64,000 nt of DNA. Source: Algoriphagus sp. AGSA1 (GTDB taxonomy: Bacteria > Bacteroidota > Bacteroidia > Cytophagales > Cyclobacteriaceae). Shown one piece after another: positions 1-8,981 of the stretch. Numbering within the stretch: the stretch's first letter is position 1; each line of letters opens with the position of its first letter. Below the pieces are notes generated by a model. That model made no database searches. It saw only the letters and a list, made by a program, of their open reading frames with translations, and was not told the DNA's origin. The translations under genes were made by a program, and so were the position numbers. The DNA lies in contig NZ_JAJUWR010000026.1 in NCBI RefSeq assembly GCF_021390545.1, forward strand, positions 29,995 through 93,994, written 5' to 3'.

Positions 1-1
1 T

Positions 2-415
2 GTTTACGATCATCCTATGGAGTTATTTGGATTTATGAGATTACTGGAAAAGGAAGGCGTGGGAATAATTAATTCAGCAGTTTTCCATTCAGGATTCTTG
101 GTGGGTGGGGATTATTTTGATTATAGGAAAATGAATGAAACTGATCCGGAAAATCGAAAAAAATATAAATGGAGAGAGCAATTCTTTAGCCTTTGCAAAT
201 CCTGCGAAGTCGATCCAGCACATGCCTGTATCCAATTTGCGCTTCAACTGCCAGGAGTAAATTCCTTGGCACTCAACTCTACTTCGATTAAGAGAATCCA
301 GGCTAATGCAGAGTTTTGCGAAAGCCCCATTCGGGATTCATTTTGGGATGCCTGTAAGGAACTAGGCTTGATCGCTGACTATTTATCAGAATTTAAATTG
401 AATAAAGCAGAATGA
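2..415 (+). CDS. Aldo/keto reductase, C-terminal part (D-threo-aldose/L-fucose 1-dehydrogenase-like)
   Basis: The reading frame is open from base 2 and continues beyond the left edge, so only the last ~137 residues are present. The visible part looks like the C-terminal half of the aldo/keto reductase barrel: a helix with EKEGVGIINSAVFHSGFL, then a segment leading to a QFALQLPGVNS strand and an SIKRIQANAEF helix that normally helps hold NADP(H). Family members of this type oxidise L-fucose or related aldoses at C1. The stop codon overlaps the ATG of the following dehydrogenase (ATGA), so the two are translationally coupled. With the GH95 fucosidase two genes on, a role in non-phosphorylating fucose catabolism is a reasonable inference. 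The exact substrate cannot be read from the fragment. Confidence 0.75.
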   Translation, partial: VYDHPMELFGFMRLLEKEGVGIINSAVFHSGFLVGGDYFDYRKMNETDPENRKKYKWREQFFSLCKSCEVDPAHACIQFALQLPGVNSLALNSTSIKRIQANAEFCESPIRDSFWDACKELGLIADYLSEFKLNKAE

Positions 416-1422
416 AGATTTTAAGCTGTACCTCGCCGGGTGAATTTGACTATTTGGACGCGGAAAAGCCTCAGCTTTCCGAGGGACGAGCTCTTGTGAA
501 GATTAAAAGAATCGGTATCTGTGGTACTGACCTACACGCTTTTGAAGGAACGCAACCCTTTTTCTCCTATCCAAGAATCCTAGGGCATGAGCTGGTTGGG
601 GAAGTGATGGAAATCGAAGAAAATGAAGAAATATCCGAGGGTGACATGGTGACCGTGATACCATATTTCAGCTGTGGAATCTGTGTGGCCTGTAGAAATG
701 GTAAACCCAATTGCTGCCAAAAAATCAGTGTTTTTGGGGTTCATGAGGACGGGGGCATGAGAGAGTTTGTCTCCTTGCCGGTTTCTTCTTTGGTGAAAAA
801 AGATGGGCTGGGATTGGATCAACTTGCATTGGCTGAGCCATTTGCCATAGGTGCCCATGGAGTTCGCAGGGGGGGAGTGATGCCGGGACAGTTTGTGCTG
901 GTGATCGGGGCGGGTCCGATAGGATTGGGTATAATGGAGTTTGCACGGATCGCCGGAGCCAAGGTGATCGCGATGGATGTCAATGAAAAGAGACTGGAGT
1001 TTTGTAGGGATGTCTGGAAAGTACCGCATGTAGTGAAAGCTGGAGCAAGTGCTCATGAAGTAATTCAGGAAATCACAAACGGTGACTTTTGTGATGTTGT
1101 AATTGATGCCACGGGCAACTTGACTGCCATAAATCAAGGATTTCAATACATAGCCCACGGAGGTAACTATGTCTTGGTAGGCTTGCAAAAAGGAGAAATT
1201 GCCTTCTCTCATCCTGAATTTCACAAGCGTGAAGCGACTTTGATGAGTAGCAGAAATGCCACCAGAGAAGACTTTGATCAGGTGTTGGAAGCTATGGCTT
1301 CAGGACAATTGTCAGTGGAAAGCTACATCACTCATCGGGTGAGGTTTGATCGGGTAAAAGATGATTTTCAGTCTTGGCTAGATCCTGAAACCGGGGTGAT
1401 CAAGGCTTTGGTGGAAGTGTGA
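412..1422 (+). CDS. Zinc-dependent medium-chain alcohol/polyol dehydrogenase
   Basis: A 336-residue member of the Zn-dependent MDR family. Visible features are the catalytic-zinc residues Cys37, His59-Glu60 and Glu142, the structural-zinc cysteines Cys88, Cys91, Cys94 and Cys102, and the Rossmann motif GAGPIG at about 166-171. It would oxidise a sugar alcohol or sugar acid with NAD(P). Its start overlaps the preceding aldo/keto reductase stop by 4 bp, so both probably act in one pathway. Next to an alpha-L-fucosidase this may be an L-fuconate-type or related sugar-acid oxidation step. That assignment comes from context only; threonine or sorbitol dehydrogenase-like activities cannot be excluded. 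Confidence 0.85.
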   Translation: MKILSCTSPGEFDYLDAEKPQLSEGRALVKIKRIGICGTDLHAFEGTQPFFSYPRILGHELVGEVMEIEENEEISEGDMVTVIPYFSCGICVACRNGKPNCCQKISVFGVHEDGGMREFVSLPVSSLVKKDGLGLDQLALAEPFAIGAHGVRRGGVMPGQFVLVIGAGPIGLGIMEFARIAGAKVIAMDVNEKRLEFCRDVWKVPHVVKAGASAHEVIQEITNGDFCDVVIDATGNLTAINQGFQYIAHGGNYVLVGLQKGEIAFSHPEFHKREATLMSSRNATREDFDQVLEAMASGQLSVESYITHRVRFDRVKDDFQSWLDPETGVIKALVEV

Positions 1423-1538
1423 GGGAGACGGATGAAGCCGAAATGGGGGGACTCAAAGCCTGTGTTGCTGTTTTCTCCTTACAGATAGAAAAGTGGATTT
1501 ATTTAAAAATAGAATTGAAAAATAGTAACAAACCCAAA

Positions 1539-4022
1539 ATGCCTAGTAATAAATATTATTTAAGAAGATTATTTGTATTGCTCTTTCTAGCTTTTTCCTT
1601 TCAGGTGAAAGCCCAGGAAAGCTCACCCTTGACACTTTGGTATAAGCAGCCAGCTGCCGATGTGTGGACTGATGCTTTGCCGATCGGCAATGGTAAACTG
1701 GGTGCCATGGTCTATGGGAATGTGGAAAATGAGCTTATCCAGCTCAATGAGCATACCGTTTGGTCGGGCGGCCCAAACAGAAATGATAACCCGGACGCCT
1801 TGGCAGCTTTGCCGGAGATCCGCCGCTTGATTTTCGAAGGAAAGCAAAAAGAGGCTGAGGAGCTGGCCGCGAAAACCATCCAGAGCAAGAAATCTCATGG
1901 ACAAAAGTTCCAGCCCGTGGGAGATCTGAATATTGCTTTTGAAGGGCACAGTATATTTACCGATTATCGTAGGGAATTGGACTTAGCAAAGGCGATTTCC
2001 AAAGTAAGCTATACCGTAGATGGAGTGACTTATACCCGCGAAGCCATCGCATCCTTTGCGGACAATGTAATCGCTGTTCATTTTACCGCCAGCAAGCCTG
2101 GTATGATCTCTTTCACGGCATCCATGTCCACTCCACAGCCAAATGCGATTATCGAACAAAGACCAGAGAATGAACTGACTATCTCCGGCATTACCACGGA
2201 TCATGAAGGGGTAAAAGGCCAGGTAAAATTCAAAAGCCTCACCAAGATCAATAACAAGGGGGGGGTACTCACTTCTTCGGACAATTCACTTATTGTCAAG
2301 GACGCTGACGAAGCCACTGTTTATGTTTCCATTGCGACTAATTTCAACAACTACCTCGATCTATCTGGAGATGAAAATGCCAGGGCTGAGGCAAATATGG
2401 ACGAAGCTTCCACCAAATCTTTTGAAGACCTGCTAAAGGCAAACCTGATAGAATATCAAAAGTACTTCAATAGGGTGACCCTGGACTTGGGTGAGACAGA
2501 AGCCTCTAAGCTACCGACAGACGAACGATTAAAAAGCTTTAGAACAGAAAATGATCCTCAGTTGGTCACGCTTTATTATCAGTACGGAAGGTATTTATTG
2601 ATCTCTTCTTCACAGCCGGGAGGTCAGCCAGCTAATCTTCAGGGCATATGGAACAAGGAAATGTCCCCGCCATGGGACAGTAAATACACGATCAACATCA
2701 ATGCGCAGATGAACTACTGGCCAGCAGAGAAAACCAATCTGGCCGAGCTACATGAACCATTCCTCAAAATGGTCACCGAAATGGCTGAGGCTGGGGAAGA
2801 AACAGCTCGAGTCATGTATGGGGCACGCGGTTGGATGGCACATCACAACACGGATATCTGGAGAATCACCGGGCCGGTAGATGCCATATTCTGGGGAATC
2901 TGGAGCGGGGGCGGAGCCTGGACAAGTCAGCATCTATGGGAGCACTTCCAATATAGTGGAGATATGGAGTACCTGAAATCTATCTATCCCATACTCAAAG
3001 GCGCGGCGATGTTCTATGTGGATTTCTTGGTGGAGCATCCGGATAAGCCTTGGCTGGTAGTCAATCCTGGAACATCACCCGAAAATGCCCCTGCGGCACA
3101 CGAAGGTTCTTCTTTGGATGCAGGTACTACCATGGACAATCAATTGGTTTTTGATGCATTCAGTGCCGTTATCCAGGCTTCGGAGATGCTCGGAAATGAT
3201 CAGTCTTTTGCGGATTCGCTAAGAGCCATGAGGGATCAATTGCCTCCAATGCAAATCGGGAAACATGGACAACTTCAGGAATGGCTGGATGATATTGACG
3301 ATCCAAATGATCATCACCGTCATATTTCCCATTTGTACGGACTTTTTCCATCCAATCAGATTTCCCCGCTTCGTACTCCTGAATTGTATTCTGCTTCCAA
3401 AAACACCTTGATCCAGCGTGGAGATGTATCCACCGGCTGGAGCATGGGCTGGAAAGTCAATTGGTGGGCAAGGATGCTGGATGGCAATCATGCTTATAAA
3501 CTGATCCAAAACCAGCTTTCTCCTGTAGGTTCCAATCGAGGAGGTGGAGGATCTTACAACAACCTGTTTGATGCGCATCCACCTTTCCAGATTGATGGGA
3601 ATTTCGGCTGTACTTCAGGGATTACCGAGATGCTGGTGCAAAGTGCCAATGGAGAGATTCATCTATTACCGGCTTTACCAGATGTTTGGCAAGACGGCAG
3701 TATAACAGGAATTAGGGCTAAAGGAGGTTTTGAGGTGGTGGAACTGAAGTGGGAAGGCGGAAAAATCGAAAAAGTCGTGATCAAATCGGCCATAGGAGGC
3801 AATTTGAGAGTAAGAGTGCCTAACTCGCTGGGGCTGCCAAACGGTGATAAACCAATGAATGCGAAAGGTGAAAACCCAAACCCTTTCTATCAGGTGCCAG
3901 TCACTGCCGATCCAATTGTGTCCCCAGAGGCTGATATTATTCCTGTGGATCTTAGCGATATGAAGCTGTATGATATCAAGACCGTGGCAGGAGAGGTGGT
4001 TACCTTGGTGGCAGGGGAATGA
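1539..4022 (+). CDS. GH95 family alpha-L-fucosidase (secreted)
   Basis: An 827-residue glycoside hydrolase. The frame is open further upstream (to 1419), but the ATG at 1539 is directly followed by a clear signal peptide (LRRLFVLLFLAFSFQVKAQ), so this start is preferred. The family hallmarks are WSGGPNRND near the N-terminus, QPANLQGIWN, NIN-AQ-MNYW (about 386-394), TSPE (Glu515, probable general acid), HRHISHLYGLFP and QIDGNFG (Asp686). GH95 enzymes remove terminal alpha-1,2-linked L-fucose by an inverting mechanism; some family members act on L-galactose. It is exported to the periplasm or outer membrane and would feed fucose to the two upstream dehydrogenases. Length and motifs are complete, so it should be functional. 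Confidence 0.9.
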   Translation: MPSNKYYLRRLFVLLFLAFSFQVKAQESSPLTLWYKQPAADVWTDALPIGNGKLGAMVYGNVENELIQLNEHTVWSGGPNRNDNPDALAALPEIRRLIFEGKQKEAEELAAKTIQSKKSHGQKFQPVGDLNIAFEGHSIFTDYRRELDLAKAISKVSYTVDGVTYTREAIASFADNVIAVHFTASKPGMISFTASMSTPQPNAIIEQRPENELTISGITTDHEGVKGQVKFKSLTKINNKGGVLTSSDNSLIVKDADEATVYVSIATNFNNYLDLSGDENARAEANMDEASTKSFEDLLKANLIEYQKYFNRVTLDLGETEASKLPTDERLKSFRTENDPQLVTLYYQYGRYLLISSSQPGGQPANLQGIWNKEMSPPWDSKYTININAQMNYWPAEKTNLAELHEPFLKMVTEMAEAGEETARVMYGARGWMAHHNTDIWRITGPVDAIFWGIWSGGGAWTSQHLWEHFQYSGDMEYLKSIYPILKGAAMFYVDFLVEHPDKPWLVVNPGTSPENAPAAHEGSSLDAGTTMDNQLVFDAFSAVIQASEMLGNDQSFADSLRAMRDQLPPMQIGKHGQLQEWLDDIDDPNDHHRHISHLYGLFPSNQISPLRTPELYSASKNTLIQRGDVSTGWSMGWKVNWWARMLDGNHAYKLIQNQLSPVGSNRGGGGSYNNLFDAHPPFQIDGNFGCTSGITEMLVQSANGEIHLLPALPDVWQDGSITGIRAKGGFEVVELKWEGGKIEKVVIKSAIGGNLRVRVPNSLGLPNGDKPMNAKGENPNPFYQVPVTADPIVSPEADIIPVDLSDMKLYDIKTVAGEVVTLVAGE

Positions 4023-4107
4023 GTTCTGGTAAAAACATGTCCTTACTATGCGTAATAGAATACAAGTATGAAATGAGTAAGCAGAAAACAAATAATACTG
4101 GTCAATA

Positions 4108-5076
4108 ATGGGATTCAAGAAAGCTTTTTATTCATCAAGGCTTTGTGTAAGGCGGTTTTCTTCGTTGATCGCTTTTGGTTTGTGTCTAATTATGAACGGG
4201 AGTCTTTCTGCCCAGAGTAAGGCTGAGCATGCAGTCTTGATCGTGGATGGATTCAGCAATCATGACTGGAAACAAACTACTGAGGTGATCCGATGGATAT
4301 TGGAAAGTAGTGGGAAGTTTAAGGTTGATGTGACTACGGTTCCATTGGATAGTATGCAAAAGCAGGAATGGAATCCTGATTTCCAATCCTATGCTGTAGT
4401 CATTCAAAACACAAACAATATCCATAATTTAAAGCTAACCTGGCCTGAACCTGCTCAGAAGAGTCTGGAAGACTACGTGAGGCAAGGCGGAGGTTTGTAT
4501 ATTCTTCATTCTGCCAACAACGCCTTTCCCCACTGGAAGGAATACGATAAGATGATCGGGCTGGGCTGGCGTTCAGCGGATTCAGGGATTGCTCTGGAAG
4601 TAAACGAGCAAAAACAACTGGTCAGACACCTTAGAGGTGAGGGAAAAGGGACGAGCCATGGAGATCGGTTTGACGCGCTCATACAGATACTGAATCCTCA
4701 CCCCATTAATGAGGGGTATCCAGCATCCTGGAAAACCGTGAACACGGAGGTTTACAGCTACCCCCGGGGCACCGGCCAAAATCTGGAAGTATTGTCTTAT
4801 GCTTATGACAGTACAGATACCAAAAAAATGTGGCCTGTAGAGTGGGTGGTAAAGTATGGAAAAGGAAACGTCTATAATTCCAGTATGGGACATCTTTGGA
4901 AAGGGGAAACCTACCCTCCAGCTTATAGATGTGCGGGATTTCAGACTACTGTGATCCGGGCTGCAGAATGGTTGGCCAGCGGAAAGGTGACCTATCCTGT
5001 GCCGGATGACTTTCCTAACAATGAAAATTATAGTCTCCGTCCAAATGAAATGTTGGGTATAATTGAAAATGAGTAG
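4108..5076 (+). CDS. ThuA-like domain protein, exported
   Basis: A 322-residue protein with an N-terminal signal peptide ending near SLSAQ. The body matches the ThuA/trehalose-utilisation-like fold, a class-I glutamine-amidotransferase-like fold. Visible features are a first strand HAVLIVDGFSNHDW, a central VRQGGGLYILHSANN segment, and a late VKYGKGNVYNSSMGHLW segment. ThuA-like proteins are common in polysaccharide utilisation clusters, but their reaction is mostly unknown. It lies in the same direction as the GH95 gene (85 bp gap) and the esterase downstream (21 bp gap), so it is probably cotranscribed with them. No catalytic triad can be assigned with confidence. Confidence 0.8.
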   Translation: MGFKKAFYSSRLCVRRFSSLIAFGLCLIMNGSLSAQSKAEHAVLIVDGFSNHDWKQTTEVIRWILESSGKFKVDVTTVPLDSMQKQEWNPDFQSYAVVIQNTNNIHNLKLTWPEPAQKSLEDYVRQGGGLYILHSANNAFPHWKEYDKMIGLGWRSADSGIALEVNEQKQLVRHLRGEGKGTSHGDRFDALIQILNPHPINEGYPASWKTVNTEVYSYPRGTGQNLEVLSYAYDSTDTKKMWPVEWVVKYGKGNVYNSSMGHLWKGETYPPAYRCAGFQTTVIRAAEWLASGKVTYPVPDDFPNNENYSLRPNEMLGIIENE

Positions 5077-5097
5077 ATAAACTTTAAATCCTCTAGT

Positions 5098-5976
5098 ATG
5101 ATAAACCCATTACCTTCCAATAAGTCCATAAATTGGATAAAGAGAACGCTTAACTTGCTTACAACAAGTTTTTTAACTTGTTTTTTTACGGCAACCAGCT
5201 TTGCCCAAGATACTAATTTTTACATATTTCTCAGCTTCGGACAGTCCAATATGGAAGGCCATGCAAAGTTTGAGTATCAGGATACAGTGACAAACGATAG
5301 ATTTCAGGTACTTCAGGCGGTGGATTGCCCTGACTTAAACAGAGAAATGGGAAATTGGTATCCAGCTGTTCCTCCTCTCAGTCGCTGCAATACCGGTCTT
5401 ACCCCTGGTGATTATTTTGGAAAAACTTTGGCAGCAAGTCTTCCGGACAGCATCAAAATCGGAATTATCAATGTATCAGTGGGAGGCTGTAAAATCGAGC
5501 TTTTTGAGAAAGACGGGTATGAGTCCTATGCGGCGACAGCTCCCGGATGGATGAAAGGAATGATCGCCCAATATGACGGAAACCCTTACGGAAGATTGCT
5601 TGAGCTGGCAAGGATCGCGCAAAAAGACGGTGTGATCAAAGGTATTCTGCTACATCAGGGAGAATCCAACACCGGTGACGAAACCTGGCCAAAAAAAGTG
5701 CAAGGAGTGTATAATAATCTTTTAAGCGACCTGGGGTTGGCGCCGGATTCTGTCCCGTTTTTGGCTGGTGAACTGGTAAGTGCTGAGCAGGGAGGCAAGT
5801 GCGCAAGTATGAACCCGATCATTGCGACACTGCCCGCTTTGATTCCTAATTCCTATGTGATCTCCTCTGCGGATTGTGAGGCTGTTGCTGACGGGCTGCA
5901 TTTTTCCGCGGCCGGTTATCGCTTACTCGGATCCCGCTATGGGGAGCAAATGGCCCATCTGCTGATGAAAGAATAA
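5098..5976 (+). CDS. CE6-type acetylxylan esterase / SASA-domain esterase
   Basis: A 292-residue secreted SGNH-like esterase. A signal peptide ends at about TSFAQ. The nucleophile block is FGQSNMEGH with Ser50. A conserved LHQGESN block follows, and the C-terminal DGLHFSAAGYR block supplies the usual Asp-x-x-His pair. This is the pattern of carbohydrate esterase family 6 and the sialate O-acetylesterase domain, which remove O-acetyl groups from plant polysaccharides, most often xylan. The gene lies in a run of esterases just upstream of a xylan locus, which supports deacetylation of xylan. The exact acyl substrate is inferred. Confidence 0.85.
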   Translation: MINPLPSNKSINWIKRTLNLLTTSFLTCFFTATSFAQDTNFYIFLSFGQSNMEGHAKFEYQDTVTNDRFQVLQAVDCPDLNREMGNWYPAVPPLSRCNTGLTPGDYFGKTLAASLPDSIKIGIINVSVGGCKIELFEKDGYESYAATAPGWMKGMIAQYDGNPYGRLLELARIAQKDGVIKGILLHQGESNTGDETWPKKVQGVYNNLLSDLGLAPDSVPFLAGELVSAEQGGKCASMNPIIATLPALIPNSYVISSADCEAVADGLHFSAAGYRLLGSRYGEQMAHLLMKE

Positions 5977-5979
5977 ATA

Positions 5980-5998
5980 CCGGGTTTTTGACCCGAAA
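5980..5998 (+). terminator. Weak hairpin after the CE6 esterase
   Basis: A short CGGGT/ACCCG stem with a TTTTG loop is followed by AAAATTTT. It is small and the T tract is short, so it could be a weak terminator or an mRNA 3'-end stabiliser. Confidence 0.3.
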
Positions 5999-6028
5999 AT
6001 TTTAATCCAAAAAATAACCTATAAACCT

Positions 6029-6916
6029 ATGAACCGCTCAAAAAACCTATTATTCCTGTTGTTATTCTGCGTAGGGCAACTCCATGCCCAGCATTTGGAA
6101 AAAGAAGCCCCCGTGGGCTTTGACCAAGCTAGAGATGGGATTTCGCAGGGTAAAATCGAAACCATCACTTATCCTTCAAAAACCGTAGGAAATGATCGAA
6201 ATGCCTTGGTATATACCCCTCCGGGCTTTTCCAAGAAAGAAAAATATCCCGTGCTTTACTTGCTTCATGGAATAGGGGGGGATGAAAAAGAATGGCTGAA
6301 CGGCGGCCATCCGGAGGTAATTCTCGACAATCTCTATGCGGATGGAAAGCTAGAGCCCATGATTGTAGTCATGCCAAATGGTAGAGCGATGAAGGATGAT
6401 AGTGCCGGAGGAAATATTATGGAGCCTGAAAAAGTGCAGGCCTTTGCGACTTTCGAGCAGGATTTGCTCAATGATCTTATTCCGTTTATTGAAAAGAAGT
6501 ATCCGGTATTGACTGATAGGGAGCACAGAGCCATTGCCGGACTGTCTATGTGAGGAGGACAATCACTGAATTTTGGCCTTGGTAATTTGGACATGTTTGC
6601 TTGGGTGGGAGGCTTTTCCTCCGCTCCCAATACCAAGGAACCGCAAGTCCTAGTGCCAGATCCTGAGAAGACAAAGGACATGTTGAAGCTTCTTTGGATT
6701 TCCTGTGGGGATGCCGATGGATTGCTCAGATTCTCTTCCCGCACCCATGAGTATTTAGTAGAAAATGATGTACCGCATATCTATTATCTGGAAACTGGTG
6801 GTCATGATTTCAAGGTTTGGAAAAATGGGCTTTATATGTTTTCCCAGCTGCTTTTCAAACCTGTGGATCAATCTAAGTTTGACAAATACAGCCCACTGGA
6901 AATCACGACAGACTGA
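6029..6916 (+). pseudogene. CE1-type feruloyl/acetyl esterase interrupted by one in-frame UGA
   Basis: Two open pieces in the same frame (6029-6553 and 6554-6916) together make a complete ~295-codon esterase with a signal peptide. The first ends at the nucleophile elbow GLSM (Ser173, bases 6545-6547). A TGA follows at 6551-6553, and the frame continues with GGQSLNFGLGNLDMFAW and the rest of the fold, including a GGHDFKVW segment with the expected catalytic His. Relatives read GLSMGGGQ here, so a single GGA-to-TGA change explains the break. Without readthrough the product lacks the Asp and His of the triad. Everything else is intact, so the mutation is recent or the base call is wrong. Confidence 0.85.
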
Positions 6917-7109
6917 TAAATCTCACTTATGCTCAATATGATGCTGATGCCAGATTCTTTGTTTTGTTGGCTGAAGCTCTGCTATAAGCAGATTGTCCCG
7001 TAGTGAGTTGGGGTCGGTGTTTTACACACTTTACGATGCCTTAGTCTCTTCCGTGCAGACCTTACAGTAAAAGTACCTATACCTATTTTATACCAAAACC
7101 CAAAATACA

Positions 7110-8030
7110 ATGAACCTATTTAAAACCTCAATCCTGGCAATTTGCTTGGTGATCACCTCCTCAGCCATAGCGCAGGATGGGACTATTTATCCCTTAGAAA
7201 ACCCCGAAGAACCTAATGCCATACTACTCGGCACAGGAGGGGTTGAAAACCAACCAGCTTCTGAAACCTGGTTTAAGCAATGGGGTGATCCCATGGCAAG
7301 GAATATTACTACCGCTACACTTACTCCATTTTTACCTGAGCCAGACAAGGCCACAGGTGCTGCCGTAATCGTCGCTCCTGGAGGAGGGTTCAGATGGCTG
7401 TCTCTGGGCAATGAGGGCTGGGAAGTGGCCCAGGCACTTGCCGATCAGGGAATAGCGGCATTTGTACTCAAATACCGTCTGCGTCCCACTCCGGAGTCCT
7501 TGGATGATTTTAAAGAGACTATGAACCAGACTTTTGCGGCAGCCACTCCACCTGCGGATTCCCAAGCTGCGGCACGTCCAGCTCCCGTTCCTTTTACTCT
7601 TTCGGATCAATTGGAGGATGCTGAGGCTGCCTATGCCATGATTTTGGACAGGGCGGAAGAGTGGGGTGTGGATACCAGTCGTCTGGGAATGATAGGGTTT
7701 TCTGCCGGAGCGGGATTGACCATGCATTGCACCCTTAATTCCAACACAATGAAGTTGGCCTTTATAGGGCCGATCTATGGTGGCATGGGGCCGGTGGGAG
7801 TTCCGAAGGACGCTCCTCCCATGTTCAATGTAATCGCAACGGATGATTTTCTTTTCAGAGGGCAGTTTGGCGTGGTCGATTCCTGGTATAAAGCCGGCAT
7901 TCCTGTCGAGTTCCATCTTTATCAGAATGGAGGGCATGGATTCGGTCTGGGCAACCCTAACCGTACGAGTAACCGCTGGTTTGACGCATTTATGTATTGG
8001 CTGGAAGTCAATGATTTCCTTGAAAAGTGA
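7110..8030 (+). CDS. Alpha/beta hydrolase (acetylxylan/feruloyl esterase-like), exported
   Basis: A 306-residue alpha/beta hydrolase with signal peptide (cleavage near AIAQ). It shows an oxyanion-type loop APGGGFRW (about 89-96), nucleophile elbow GFSAGA with Ser198, a late NVIATDDFLF strand with candidate Asp, and GGHGFGLG with the catalytic His. Similar proteins in Bacteroidota are often labelled 'endo-1,4-beta-xylanase', but the fold is an esterase, comparable to bifunctional acetyl/feruloyl esterases. It sits between the broken CE1 esterase and a PPOX protein, in the same direction. A Pro/Ala-rich stretch at about 144-162 looks like an insertion in the lid region. Confidence 0.8.
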   Translation: MNLFKTSILAICLVITSSAIAQDGTIYPLENPEEPNAILLGTGGVENQPASETWFKQWGDPMARNITTATLTPFLPEPDKATGAAVIVAPGGGFRWLSLGNEGWEVAQALADQGIAAFVLKYRLRPTPESLDDFKETMNQTFAAATPPADSQAAARPAPVPFTLSDQLEDAEAAYAMILDRAEEWGVDTSRLGMIGFSAGAGLTMHCTLNSNTMKLAFIGPIYGGMGPVGVPKDAPPMFNVIATDDFLFRGQFGVVDSWYKAGIPVEFHLYQNGGHGFGLGNPNRTSNRWFDAFMYWLEVNDFLEK

Positions 8031-8067
8031 TCTTGGAAGATAACCGAACACCTAAAAGCAAGAAAAC

Positions 8068-8697
8068 ATGGATTGGACTTTTGAACATATAATTTCATCG
8101 GAGAATGAACTTCGGGAGATTTTGGGATATCCCAGCGAAATAGTGACAAGGAAAACCATCGACCATATTGATGACCACTGTAGAAGTTTTATAGAGAAAT
8201 CACCATTTATTACCATTGCCACCTCTGATCTGGGCGGGAATTTTGATGTTTCGCCAAAAGGTGATCCTCCCGGTTTCGTGAAAATCCTGGACGATAAAAT
8301 GCTGGCTATCCCGGATAGACCTGGAAACCGAAAAGCGGATACCTTGAGAAATATCATCCAAAATCCGCATCTGGGATTGGTTTTTTTAATTCCCGGGGTA
8401 AAGGAAACCTTGAGAGTGAATGGTGAGGCGAGAATTGTAACCGACCAAAAAGTCCTGGAGCTACTTTCCTGTGAGGGGAAAGCGCCTGCTCTAGCCATTA
8501 TTGTCAGCGTGAAGGAGGCTTTCATGCACTGTGCAAAGTGCATAATCAGATCTAGGTTATGGGCAGAACAGGACATTGCCGGACAAACCGACATTCCATC
8601 CTTGGCCAAGGTGCTGGTGGATCATGGAAAGCTGGATATCTCTTATGAGGAATTGGATGATAGCATCAAGCGTGATGAGAAAACCAATCTGTATTAA
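8068..8697 (+). CDS. PPOX-class FMN-dependent flavoprotein (MSMEG_1061-like)
   Basis: A 209-residue cytoplasmic protein of the pyridoxamine-5'-phosphate-oxidase-like split barrel group. Recognisable segments are FITIATSDLGGNFDVSPKGD, LAIPDRPGNRKADTLRNI and VFLIPGVKETLRVNGEA, which match the FMN-binding half of the family. There is no signal peptide. Members reduce or bind diverse substrates and are often annotated only by fold. The gene starts 37 bp after the esterase and may be cotranscribed, but a functional link to polysaccharide use is not evident. Confidence 0.75.
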   Translation: MDWTFEHIISSENELREILGYPSEIVTRKTIDHIDDHCRSFIEKSPFITIATSDLGGNFDVSPKGDPPGFVKILDDKMLAIPDRPGNRKADTLRNIIQNPHLGLVFLIPGVKETLRVNGEARIVTDQKVLELLSCEGKAPALAIIVSVKEAFMHCAKCIIRSRLWAEQDIAGQTDIPSLAKVLVDHGKLDISYEELDDSIKRDEKTNLY

Positions 8698-8755
8698 GAC
8701 AATCGGTTTTGCCATCCTTTTCCACTTCCAATAGATTTCCGGGAAGCTGCTGTAT

Positions 8756-8777
8756 CATGTTGGAACCAACATGTTGG
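8756..8777. repeat. Overlapping dyad (CATGTTGG / CCAACATG / TTGG)
   Basis: CATGTTGG-AA-CCAACATG is an 18 bp inverted repeat, and CCAACATGTTGG overlaps it as a second palindrome. It lies in the gap between the PPOX gene and the sigma-factor gene. It could be an operator or a transcript end; no T tract follows. Confidence 0.4.
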
Positions 8778-8981
8778 TCCTCAAAATAACTGAGTTTATC
8801 TGTTGTTTTTGCGGAGGAACATTATTCTGTAAAATCAATAAAAACCTATTATTTATGGAGGTTTTGCCTATTCCTAGAAGATTTTTTGAGGTGTAGGAAA
8901 AAATAATTTAAAATTTTGAGGTTGTTTGACCTCAAAAAGTACTCTATATATATGAAGAGTGGAGATTACTTCCTGTTCAAA

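Noticed and set aside
580..1224. 214-codon - strand frame opposite the alcohol dehydrogenase
   Set aside because: It lies fully opposite a well-supported gene and its sequence has no domain features.
6551..6553. UGA in the esterase as a selenocysteine codon
   Set aside because: The position is a conserved glycine, the codon differs from GGA by one base, and no SECIS-like hairpin or selenoprotein family fits.
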